From DATFPQ01 sp035264765 (GTDB lineage Bacteria > Actinomycetota > Actinomycetes > Actinomycetales > Angustibacteraceae): a stretch of DNA of 15,008 nt. Both the position numbers and the translations under genes were made by a program. Within the stretch, counting starts at the first letter, position 1. The number at the start of each line of letters is the position of its first letter. The stretch lies in assembly GCA_035264765.1 (NCBI GenBank), contig DATFPQ010000235.1:1-15008 (forward strand), given 5' to 3'. The notes beneath the pieces are model-generated. The model had not been told where the DNA came from, ran no database searches, and saw only the letters and a program-made list of their open reading frames with translations. Below are positions 1 through 5,946 of this stretch, piece by piece.

Positions 1-159
1 TCGGGCCGTGGGACGGGCGGCCAGCGTGTTCAGCACCTGCCACTCGCGACGGGTCCTGCCCACGGTTGCGAACGCTCGATCGAAGGCATCGTCGAGCCTG
101 GCGTCCGCCTCCTTGAGCCACCACCCCAGCGGACGGGCCGGCTCCGGTTGCTTCGTCAC
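1..159 (-). CDS. MarR-family transcriptional regulator, N-terminal part (cut by window edge)
   Basis: Fifty-three codons are visible before the left edge. They begin with GTG at 159 and read VTKQPEPARPLGWWLKEAD, then a helix ending in a TRREWQVLNTLAARPT stretch. A polar N-terminus, an amphipathic helix and a 'TRREWQVLNxLA' motif are typical of actinobacterial MarR-family winged-helix regulators, where this is the dimerisation helix plus the first helix of the DNA-binding domain. The recognition helix and wing lie outside the window. The GTG start is supported by an AGGA (167-170 on the other strand) placed 7 nt upstream. The nearby ATG at 167 is closed by TGA after three codons and is not usable. 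It is transcribed away from the tandem-repeat region 208-500, which therefore forms its upstream DNA. The target and ligand cannot be told from this fragment. Confidence 0.7.
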   Translation of the reverse strand, partial: MTKQPEPARPLGWWLKEADARLDDAFDRAFATVGRTRREWQVLNTLAARPTAR

Positions 160-207
160 ATCGGCATCCTAGGAAGCGCTACGCGTAAAGATCCACAGAG
201 TCCTATC

Positions 208-288
208 CGGCTGGACGGGGCAGGCGTGCTTTCGCGGCTGGACGCGGCAGGCGTCCTTGCGCGGCTGGAGGCGGCAGCCGTCCTTGCG
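208..288. repeat. Tandem repeat, 3 units of 27 bp
   Basis: Units at 208-234, 235-261 and 262-288 each begin CGGCTGGA, continue with a GGCAG core and end in CTTTCG or CTTGCG. Units 2 and 3 differ at only a few positions. The period is a multiple of three but no convincing protein is encoded. Confidence 0.85.
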
Positions 289-370
289 GGTCGTGTCCCC
301 GTCGTGGGGCCGCACCCTGGCTGCTGTGCGCGCCGGTTCGGCCCACGGCCCGGCACGGCCTGCGCTGAGC

Positions 371-500
371 GCGGATCGGATCGGACGGCCCTAGGGGCGG
401 AATCGGATCGACTGCTCTCAGTGCGGATGCGATGGGACTGCTGTGCGTGCGGATTCGATCCGCCTGCTCGGACTGCGGATCGGATCCCCCTGCAGTTCGG
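371..500. repeat. Degenerate tandem repeat, 5 units of 26 bp
   Basis: Units at 371-396, 397-422, 423-448, 449-474 and 475-500 each begin GCGGA, carry a GATC- or GATG-type core in the first half and usually CTGCT near position 16-20. Spacing is exactly 26 bp throughout while the sequence has diverged. A 26-bp period is not a multiple of three, which argues against coding. Confidence 0.8.
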
Positions 501-530
501 CCCGGGCGGGCTTTCGTGAGCCGGCAGGAC

Positions 531-1421
531 TCAAGGGCCGGTTACCCAGCGAACGGCCGAGTCCAGGTCCGGGTGGTCGAAGGAGAAGCCCGACCCCTGC
601 AACGCCACCGGGAGCACTCGTCGGCTGTCGAGCAGCTCGTCGCCGAACTCGCGCATGACCAGCCGAATCGCCGCGGCAGGCACGGGGACGACCGCAGGGC
701 GGTGCAGGGCCTGCGCGAGGGCTCGGACGACGTCGCGCTGTCGCTCCGGGGAGGGTCCGGTGAGGTTCACCGGGCCGCCCAACGGGTGCTCGAGCAGCCA
801 GGCGAGGGCGCGCACTTCGTCCCGCAGGGTGATCCAGCTCCACCACTGCTGGCCCGAGCCGATCGGTCCACCGAGCCCGAACTGCAGCAGCGGCCGCAGT
901 GACCCGTAGGCGCCGCCACGGCGGGAGAGCATCAGGCCGGTGCGCGGGTGCACGACGCGGACGCCGGCGTCGCGCGCCGGGTCTGCGGCCCCCTCCCAGG
1001 CTCGGATCACGTCAGCGAGGAAGCCGGAGGCCCCAGGGGCCCGGTCGTCGAGCGGCTCGTCGCCGCGCTCGCCGTACAAGCCCATCGCGGATGCGCTCAC
1101 CAGGACCGCCGGTCGCGGTTCCAGCCTGCCGATGGCCTCGGCTATGACGCGCGTGCCCTGGACCCGCGAGGACAGAATCTGCTGCTTGTACCCACCGGTC
1201 CACGGTCGGCTCGCCACGTTCGCCGCGGCGAGGTGCACCACGCCGTCCGTCCCTTGCAGGGGGGCCAGATCGACGTCGCCCGAGCCGGGGTTCCACCGCG
1301 CCTCCCATGGGTTACGCGGCTCCGCACGCACGAGCGAGACCACGTCGTGGCCCTGGCGGCGAAGGTAGGGGACCAGGCTCGAGCCGATCAGCCCGGAGGC
1401 ACCGGTCACAGCCACCTTCAC
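531..1421 (-). CDS. TIGR01777-family NAD(P)-dependent epimerase (YfcH-like, extended SDR)
   Basis: A 296-residue extended short-chain dehydrogenase/reductase-type protein. The N-terminus VKVAVTGASGLIG carries the Rossmann GxxGxxG motif (G7, G10, G13). A VVHLAA strand-loop lies at 61-66 and SASAMGLYG at 109-117, the region of the SDR Ser/Tyr site. The C-terminal NLTGP segment (219-223) and the final GFSFDHPDL stretch (278-286) match the DUF1731 domain of the YfcH/TIGR01777 family. Length agrees with the family (about 300). The start is GTG at 1421, because a perfect AGGAGG sits 8 nt upstream (1430-1435) and the Rossmann strand begins at once; a longer frame back to 1511 would add 30 residues of no known domain. 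It lies 288 bp after sucB on the same strand, a linkage also seen in mycobacteria (Rv2215-Rv2216). The biochemical substrate of this family is not established. Confidence 0.88.
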   Translation of the reverse strand: MKVAVTGASGLIGSSLVPYLRRQGHDVVSLVRAEPRNPWEARWNPGSGDVDLAPLQGTDGVVHLAAANVASRPWTGGYKQQILSSRVQGTRVIAEAIGRLEPRPAVLVSASAMGLYGERGDEPLDDRAPGASGFLADVIRAWEGAADPARDAGVRVVHPRTGLMLSRRGGAYGSLRPLLQFGLGGPIGSGQQWWSWITLRDEVRALAWLLEHPLGGPVNLTGPSPERQRDVVRALAQALHRPAVVPVPAAAIRLVMREFGDELLDSRRVLPVALQGSGFSFDHPDLDSAVRWVTGP

Positions 1422-1429
1422 GTCAGCAA

Positions 1430-1435
1430 CCTCCT
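1430..1435 (-). promoter_or_regulatory. Shine-Dalgarno AGGAGG that fixes the SDR start
   Basis: The complement of 1430-1435 reads AGGAGG, 8 nt before the GTG at 1421. This is the strongest ribosome binding site in the window and supports the short form of the SDR protein. Confidence 0.8.
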
Positions 1436-1514
1436 GGTCGGGGGCGTAGCCCGGCGTGCCGAGCGGCCTGCGCGTGACGTTCGGGAGGACCCGCAGGGAC
1501 GCGGACAACACGGA

Positions 1515-1547
1515 ACGGCCGGCAACGAGATTCTCGTTCCCGGCCGT
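1515..1547. repeat. 33-nt near-perfect inverted repeat in the sucB-SDR gap
   Basis: Left arm 1515-1530 (ACGGCCGGCAACGAGA) and right arm 1532-1547 (TCTCGTTCCCGGCCGT) are complementary at 15 of 16 positions around a single central T; the only mismatch is C1523/C1539. In RNA it folds into a long stem with a small AT-rich loop. It lies downstream of the sucB stop and about 95 bp upstream of the SDR start. No T-run follows on the minus strand. It could be a protein-binding palindrome or an RNA processing or attenuation hairpin. Confidence 0.8.
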
Positions 1548-1641
1548 CCACTGTCGTGCGGGCCCGTGGCCAGCGCAACCGATCGCCGCCCATTCGCGCC
1601 GACCGACCGCCCTTTCCGCGGGCCAGGTCTTAGAGGCCGCT

Positions 1642-1712
1642 TCGAAGGCCGGGCGTCGAAGGCCGGGCGTCAGAGGCCGCTTCAGAGGCCTGGCGTCAGA
1701 GGGCTGGCGTCA
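1642..1712. repeat. 14/14/12-bp composite repeat that includes the sucB stop codon
   Basis: Read on the minus strand from the sucB end, units of the type GGCCTCTGACGCCA follow one another with lengths 14, 14, 12, 14, 14, 12 (plus-strand boundaries 1642, 1656, 1670, 1682, 1696, 1710). The pattern is a 40-bp block present twice. The first unit overlaps the last Gly-Leu codons and TGA of sucB, so the end of the gene appears to have been multiplied into the 3' flank. A last partial unit reaches about 1630. Confidence 0.8.
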
Positions 1713-3734
1713 GAGGCCCAGGTCGGCCTCGAACGCGCCCTCCTCCAGTCGCTCCTTCATCGCGACCAGGAACCGCGCCGCGTCTGCGCCGTCCACGATC
1801 CGATGGTCGTAGCTGAGGGCCAGGTACACCATCGACCGGATCCCGATGCTCTCGACGCCGTCGGCGTCCTTGACGATGACCGGGCGCTTGACGACGGCGC
1901 CGGTGCCCAGGATGCCCACCTGCGGCTGGTTGATGATCGGCGTGTCGAACAGCGCCCCGCGGCTGCCGGTGTTGGTGAGGGTGAAGGTTCCACCGCCGAG
2001 CTCGTCCGGCCCGATCTTGTTGCGCCGGGTCCGGTCGGCGAGGTCGGCGATCTTGCGGGCGATGCCGGCGATGTTGAGGTCGCCCGCGTCGCGGATCACC
2101 GGGACGATCAGGCCCTTCTCGGTGTCCACCGCGATGCCGAGGTTCTCCTGGGCGTGGTACACGATCTGGTCGCCCTCGATGCTGGCGTTCACGGTCGGGT
2201 GCGCCTTGAGCGCCTCCACCGCGGCCAGCGCGAAGAACGGCAGGAACGACAGCTTGACGCCCTCGCGGGCCTGGAACTCCGCCTTGGCGCGGTCCCGCAG
2301 GCGCGAGATGCGCGTGACGTCGACCTCGATCACCGTCGTCAGCTGGGCCGACGTCTGCAGCGACTCCACCATCCGCGTGGCGATCAGCTTCCGCAGCCGG
2401 GACATCTTCTCGGTCGTCCCGCGCTTCGCCGACACCGAGGCGGGCACGGAGGGCCGGGACGGCGCTCCAGCCGGCGCCCCGGCCGGCGCTGCGGCCGCCG
2501 GCTGAGGGGCCGCCGCCTGCTCCTTCGCCTTCTGCTGCGCGGCTGCGGCCTCCAGCACGTCCTGCTTGCGGATCCGGCCGCCCACCCCAGTGCCCGTCAC
2601 CGAACCGAGGTCGACGCCCTGCTCCGCGGCAAGCTTGCGGACCAGGGGAGTCACGTACGCCGAGGCATCGGTGGGCGGCGGCTGCTGCGGCTGGCCCTGC
2701 TGCGCGGGAGCCTGCTGGGCCGAAGCCTGCTGGGCCGAAGCCTGCTGGGCCGGAGCCGGAGCCTGCTGACTGGACGGTGCTGCCTCCTGCGGCGCGGTCT
2801 GCTCAGCCTGCTCGGCCCGCTCCTGCTCGGCGTGAGCGGGCTGCGCAGCGGGGGACTCCACCTGCGCGGCCTTCTCCCGCTCCTCAGCCTGCTCGCGTGC
2901 CTCGTCACCGAGGTCGACACCGCCAGCGGGTTCACCCTGCGCCTGCGCGGCAGCACCACCGCCGCCAGCTCCACCGGCGGCACCACCGGTCGCGCCGCCG
3001 ATGACCGCGAGGTCGGCGCCGACCGGCACCGTCTCGTCCTCGGCCGCCAACAGCCGGGTGACCTTGCCCGCCACCGGGCTGGGGATCTCGGTGTCGACCT
3101 TGTCGGTGGAGACCTCGAGCAGCGGCTCGTCGACCTCCACCGTGTCTCCCTCGGCCTTCAGCCACCGGGTCACGGTGCCCTCGGTGACGGACTCGCCGAG
3201 CGCCGGCATGGTCACCGTGGTGCCGCCGTCGCCCTCCTGCGCGCGGCCGCTCGGGCGACGGGCGGGCTCCTCGCTGGTGCTGTCGGAGGACGACACATCC
3301 GCTGCGCCCTCAGGCGAGGTGTCGGGTACCTGTCCCGACGCCTGGGTCGGCTCGCCCTGCTCCTCGCGCCCCTGCACCACGGCCGGGCTGACGCTCGGCT
3401 GGGTGGAGTGGCTCGACACCGGGTCCTGCGTGGCCTCGTCCGGCGCCGCGGCCTGGCCGGCCTGCGCGCCCCCGCCGCCGTCGGAGGACCCCGCCTGCCC
3501 GTCGCCGATCACCGCGAGGTCGGCGCCGACCGGCACGGTGTCGTCCTCGCCGACGAGCACCTCCTGCAGCACACCGGCGACCGGGCTGGGGATCTCGGTG
3601 TCGACCTTGTCGGTGGAGACCTCGAGCAGCGGCTCGTCGACCGCGACGTTGTCGCCGACCTGCTTGAGCCAGCGGGTCACGGTTCCTTCGGTCACGGACT
3701 CCCCGAGGGCCGGCATGGTCACCCGTTCGGACAT
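1710..3734 (-). CDS. sucB: 2-oxoacid dehydrogenase E2: dihydrolipoamide acyltransferase with two lipoyl domains
   Basis: A 674-residue E2 core protein of the pyruvate/2-oxoglutarate dehydrogenase complexes, which transfers the acyl group from lipoate to CoA. Domains in order: lipoyl domain 1 at about 2-78 with DKVD lysine K43; lipoyl domain 2 at about 173-247 with K212; a long Ala/Gln/Pro/Glu linker; peripheral subunit-binding domain at about 358-395 (YVTPLVRKLAAEQG, GRIRKQDVL); catalytic domain at about 440-674 with the SYDHRIVDG motif (H644, D648). In Actinomycetota one E2 is often shared between complexes, so either succinyl- or acetyltransferase (dlaT) is possible and the sequence alone does not decide. 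An AAGGAG lies 10 nt upstream of the ATG. It lies 106 bp after lpdA on the same strand, which fits E3-E2 co-expression. The linker encodes three units of a 15-bp tandem repeat (2710-2754). Confidence 0.95.
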   Translation of the reverse strand: MSERVTMPALGESVTEGTVTRWLKQVGDNVAVDEPLLEVSTDKVDTEIPSPVAGVLQEVLVGEDDTVPVGADLAVIGDGQAGSSDGGGGAQAGQAAAPDEATQDPVSSHSTQPSVSPAVVQGREEQGEPTQASGQVPDTSPEGAADVSSSDSTSEEPARRPSGRAQEGDGGTTVTMPALGESVTEGTVTRWLKAEGDTVEVDEPLLEVSTDKVDTEIPSPVAGKVTRLLAAEDETVPVGADLAVIGGATGGAAGGAGGGGAAAQAQGEPAGGVDLGDEAREQAEEREKAAQVESPAAQPAHAEQERAEQAEQTAPQEAAPSSQQAPAPAQQASAQQASAQQAPAQQGQPQQPPPTDASAYVTPLVRKLAAEQGVDLGSVTGTGVGGRIRKQDVLEAAAAQQKAKEQAAAPQPAAAAPAGAPAGAPSRPSVPASVSAKRGTTEKMSRLRKLIATRMVESLQTSAQLTTVIEVDVTRISRLRDRAKAEFQAREGVKLSFLPFFALAAVEALKAHPTVNASIEGDQIVYHAQENLGIAVDTEKGLIVPVIRDAGDLNIAGIARKIADLADRTRRNKIGPDELGGGTFTLTNTGSRGALFDTPIINQPQVGILGTGAVVKRPVIVKDADGVESIGIRSMVYLALSYDHRIVDGADAARFLVAMKERLEEGAFEADLGL
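2710..2754. repeat. 15-bp tandem repeat (3 units) inside the sucB linker
   Basis: Units 2710-2724, 2725-2739 and 2740-2754 read GCCTGCTGGGCCGAA twice and then with one base changed. They encode an AQQAS/P pentapeptide repeat in the flexible linker before the subunit-binding domain. Such linkers let the lipoyl arms swing between active sites and commonly vary in length. Confidence 0.85.
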
Positions 3735-3769
3735 GGGCTGCGGTCTCCTTCATCTGGCGTGCGGTCGGT

Positions 3770-3840
3770 CGTGCGGTGGTGCGGGCGTGCGGTGGTGCCG
3801 GCGGTGCGTGCGCACCGCCGGGGCGGCGGCGCGGCCGCCG
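3770..3840. promoter_or_regulatory. Hairpins and short direct repeats between lpdA and sucB
   Basis: CGTGCGGTGGTGC occurs at 3770-3782 and 3786-3798. It is followed by a perfect 10-bp stem with a GTGC loop (3798-3807 with 3812-3821) and a second hairpin (CGGCGGC 3824-3830 with 3834-3840, loop GCG) that touches the lpdA stop codon at 3841-3843. On the minus-strand transcript these hairpins would form just after lpdA and before sucB. There is no U-run, so a classical intrinsic terminator is unlikely; RNA processing, stabilisation or partial attenuation is possible. Confidence 0.55.
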
Positions 3841-5226
3841 TCAGGCGTGGACGTGCAGCGGCTTGCCGGCCAGCGCGAGGTGCGCCTCGCCGAGCGACTC
3901 GGTCTGCGTGGGGTGCGCGTGGATGAGCTGCGCGACCTCCTCGGGGTACGCCTCCCAGTTCACGATCAGCGAGGCCTCGCCGACCTGCTCGCCCATCCGG
4001 GCGCCGACCGCGACGAAGCCGACCACCGGGCCGTCGACCACGCGGATCAGCTTCACGAACCCCGTGGTCCCGAGGATCTGGCTGCGACCGTTGCCGCCGA
4101 GGTTGTACTCGAAGGTGCTCACCTTCTCCTGGCCGTACTGCTCGATGGCCTGTGCCTCGGTGAGCCCCACGGACGCGATCTCGGGGTCGCAGTAGGTCAC
4201 CCGTGGGATGCCCGAGTCGACGACCGGCACCGGCTTGAGCCCGGCGATCTCCTCGGCCACGAAGATCCCGTGGGCGAAGCCGCGGTGGGCCAGCTGCAGG
4301 CCGGGCACCAGGTCGCCGACCGCGTACACCCCGTCGACGTTGGTGCGCAGCCGCTCGTCGGTGGGCACGAATCCGCGGTCGACCGTGACGCCGACCTCCT
4401 CGTACCCCAGCCCCGCCGACGTCGGGCCGCGGCCGACCGCCACGAGCAGCAGGTCGGCGTCGAGGGTCTCCCCTGACTCCAGCGACACGTGCACCGCGTC
4501 GTCGTCCTGCGTGGCCCCCGTGAACTTCACGCCGGTCTTGAACGCGATCTTGCGCTTGCGGTACGCGCGCTCGAGGACCTTGGACGCCGACTCGTCCTCG
4601 GCAGCCACCAGCCGGGGGAGCGCCTCGATGATCGTGACGTCCGTGCCGAAGGACTTGTAGACACTCGCGAACTCGACGCCGATAACGCCGCCGCCCAGCA
4701 CGATGATGCTGTTCGGCACGTAGTCGAGGGTCAGCGCCTGGTCGCTGGTGATGATCCGGCCGCCGATCTCCAGTCCCGGCAGGCTGCGCGCGTAAGAGCC
4801 GGTGGCCAGGACGACGTTGCGTCCCTTCACCTGCCGGTCGCCGACCTGCACCGTGTCCTTCGCGACCAAGCGGCCGTCGCCCTCGACGAGCGTGACCTTG
4901 TGCGCCTTGGCCAGGCCCTGCAGGCCCTTGTACAGGCGGCCCACGACGGTGTCCTTGTACTTGTTGACCCCCGCCATGTCGATGCCCTCGAGCGAGGTCC
5001 GCACGCCGAAGTTGGCGCTCTCGCGGGCCGCGTCCGCAACCTCGGCGGCGTGCAGCAGCGCCTTGGTCGGGATGCAGCCGCGGTGCAGGCAGGTGCCGCC
5101 CAGCTTGTCCCGCTCCACCACGGCCACGGACAGGCCCAGTTCCGCGGCACGGAAGGCGCAGGCGTAGCCGCCGCTGCCACCTCCGAGGATCACGACATCG
5201 AAGACCTCGCTGGTGCTGTCGGCCAC
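3841..5226 (-). CDS. lpdA: Dihydrolipoamide dehydrogenase (E3)
   Basis: A 461-residue FAD-dependent disulfide oxidoreductase that reoxidises dihydrolipoamide with NAD+ in the pyruvate and 2-oxoglutarate dehydrogenase complexes and the glycine cleavage system. Visible motifs: FAD-binding GGGSGG at 15-20; redox-active CLHRGC (C46, C51) inside GGTCLHRGCIPTK; NAD-binding GGGVIG at 178-183; second FAD motif YAVGD at 301-305; and the C-terminal HAHPTQTE with the catalytic His/Glu pair (H438, E443). The length is normal. I place the start at GTG 5226 because GGGAG lies 8 nt upstream (5235-5239) and the protein then starts close to the FAD strand. ATG 5247 and ATG 5274 are in frame but lack a good ribosome binding site, and the latter lies within an inverted repeat. 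It is the first gene of the lpdA-sucB-SDR group. Confidence 0.95.
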   Translation of the reverse strand: MADSTSEVFDVVILGGGSGGYACAFRAAELGLSVAVVERDKLGGTCLHRGCIPTKALLHAAEVADAARESANFGVRTSLEGIDMAGVNKYKDTVVGRLYKGLQGLAKAHKVTLVEGDGRLVAKDTVQVGDRQVKGRNVVLATGSYARSLPGLEIGGRIITSDQALTLDYVPNSIIVLGGGVIGVEFASVYKSFGTDVTIIEALPRLVAAEDESASKVLERAYRKRKIAFKTGVKFTGATQDDDAVHVSLESGETLDADLLLVAVGRGPTSAGLGYEEVGVTVDRGFVPTDERLRTNVDGVYAVGDLVPGLQLAHRGFAHGIFVAEEIAGLKPVPVVDSGIPRVTYCDPEIASVGLTEAQAIEQYGQEKVSTFEYNLGGNGRSQILGTTGFVKLIRVVDGPVVGFVAVGARMGEQVGEASLIVNWEAYPEEVAQLIHAHPTQTESLGEAHLALAGKPLHVHA

Positions 5227-5234
5227 GTCGCCTG

Positions 5235-5239
5235 CTCCC
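5235..5239 (-). promoter_or_regulatory. Shine-Dalgarno supporting the GTG start of lpdA
   Basis: The complement of 5235-5239 is GGGAG, with AGGGAG if one more base is taken, 8 nt before GTG 5226. It selects this start over the in-frame ATG codons at 5247 and 5274. Confidence 0.65.
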
Positions 5240-5255
5240 TCGTCCATCGGGTGGT

Positions 5256-5278
5256 GCGCATGCCCGGGCGGCATGCGC
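5256..5278. promoter_or_regulatory. Perfect 9-bp inverted repeat in the lpdA upstream region
   Basis: GCGCATGCC (5256-5264) and GGCATGCGC (5270-5278) flank a 5-nt spacer. The element lies 30 bp before the chosen lpdA start, in the 188-bp divergent gap shared with the small gene at 5415. It could be an operator or a leader hairpin. I see no strong promoter hexamers next to it. Confidence 0.5.
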
Positions 5279-5414
5279 GCTCATCCTGTCACTGTCGTGC
5301 TCCGCGCACACAACCAGTCCTCGCCCGTTCCTGACGGCGCGGCGCGCCCGCATCCGGCATCCTGGTGCGCGACCCGCCGCGGACGTCGCGACGGCCCAAG
5401 GACCGGGAGGCGCA

Positions 5415-5753
5415 GTGCGCTGGTTCAGGCGACGCGGCCGCACACCGGCTCCGTCGGACGGGCCGACGAAGGCGGACGTCGAGGCGGCGCTGGCGCACCT
5501 GCGACAGTTCGTCAGCTCCCGTCGCGGCGTCGAGATGTACGTCGAGCCGCGGACCTCGGTGACCCCCACGACCGTCGTCCTGATCGCGACCAGCGGCGAG
5601 TGGACGCGGCGCCGGGTGAGCGACCCGTCCGCCGCCGGCCAGCTGGCCCGCGACCTCGGCATCCCGGTCTACGACGTCCAGCAGACCGGGTACCCGGCCC
5701 GGATGCGCGAGTGGACGTCCCGGCAGCGACGCGAGGGCCCGGCCAGCGGCTGA
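5415..5753 (+). CDS. Small uncharacterised protein, 112 aa
   Basis: I do not recognise an assigned function. The 112-residue product starts with a basic patch (RWFRRRGR), then a helix (about 18-33, TKADVEAALAHLRQFV), a beta-rich middle (GVEMYVEPRTSVTPTTVVLIATSG at about 38-61, containing EPRT), GEWTRRRV at 61-68, a second helix (about 70-81), and a C-terminal segment with VYDVQQTGYPARMREW followed by a basic tail. There is no signal peptide, membrane segment or cysteine. It resembles, from memory, small conserved hypothetical proteins found beside lpd and pepA in Actinomycetota. The start is GTG 5415 with GGGAGG (5405-5410) 4 nt upstream, slightly close. It is divergent from lpdA and convergent with the aminopeptidase gene. 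Consistent coding bias and clean secondary structure argue it is real. Confidence 0.75.
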   Translation: MRWFRRRGRTPAPSDGPTKADVEAALAHLRQFVSSRRGVEMYVEPRTSVTPTTVVLIATSGEWTRRRVSDPSAAGQLARDLGIPVYDVQQTGYPARMREWTSRQRREGPASG

Positions 5754-5756
5754 CCT

Positions 5757-5814
5757 ACGGCGTTTGGTCGACCCAGGCCGCTGACCCGACGGCGTTGCTC
5801 CACCCAGGCCGCTG
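5757..5814. repeat. Imperfect direct repeat, about 27 bp, two units
   Basis: ACGGCGTT followed by an 8- or 7-nt variable part and CCCAGGCCGCTG occurs at 5757-5783 and 5789-5814, starting 4 nt after the stop of the small gene. The second unit is the left arm of the inverted repeat 5796-5846. The CCCAGGCCGCT core also appears inverted at 5829-5839 and 5917-5927, giving four copies in about 160 bp. Confidence 0.7.
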
Positions 5815-5846
5815 GGCGTGAGGCAGGCAGCGGCCTGGGTGGAGCA
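5796..5846. terminator. Strong hairpin between convergent genes (bidirectional terminator candidate)
   Basis: Arms 5796-5814 (TGCTCCACCCAGGCCGCTG) and 5828-5846 are a perfect 19-bp inverted repeat around a 13-nt loop. It lies between the stops of the small plus-strand gene (5753) and the minus-strand aminopeptidase gene (5947), the expected place for a terminator serving both. No T-run follows in either direction, as is common for high-GC actinobacterial terminators. Confidence 0.6.
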
Positions 5847-5946
5847 GGCACCGGTGGGGCAGCGGGCACGAGCGGTACGGGCACGGGGCGAGCAGGTGTG
5901 GGACGGAGCAGGCGGGAGCGGCCTGGGCACCCATCGGGCGTGAGCG

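Larger units (their letters stand above)
160..530. other. 371-bp gap upstream of the MarR gene, filled largely by two tandem arrays
   Basis: This stretch separates the MarR start (159, minus) from the stop of the SDR gene (531, minus). It contains a three-unit 27-bp array (208-288) and a five-unit 26-bp array (371-500). A plus-strand open frame (148-519) spans it, but it overlaps the MarR start on the other strand and the 26-bp period shifts reading frame, so I do not call it a gene. The MarR promoter should lie here; I see no clear -35/-10 pair. Confidence 0.7.

Noticed and set aside
371..500. CRISPR array
   Set aside because: The 26-bp units are contiguous with no unique spacers, and no cas genes are present.
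148..519. Plus-strand frame with a nine-residue repeat (RLDAAGVLA-like)
   Set aside because: It overlaps the MarR start on the opposite strand, has no ribosome binding site, and its second half crosses a 26-bp array that does not preserve frame.
531..1511. Longer SDR protein starting at 1511
   Set aside because: The 30 extra residues have no domain, while a perfect AGGAGG lies 8 nt before GTG 1421.
948..3926. A very long plus-strand open frame (over 900 codons) opposite the SDR gene and sucB
   Set aside because: It is the high-GC antisense shadow of these genes; the protein is Arg/Gly/Leu-rich with no domains and crosses two unrelated genes and their gap.
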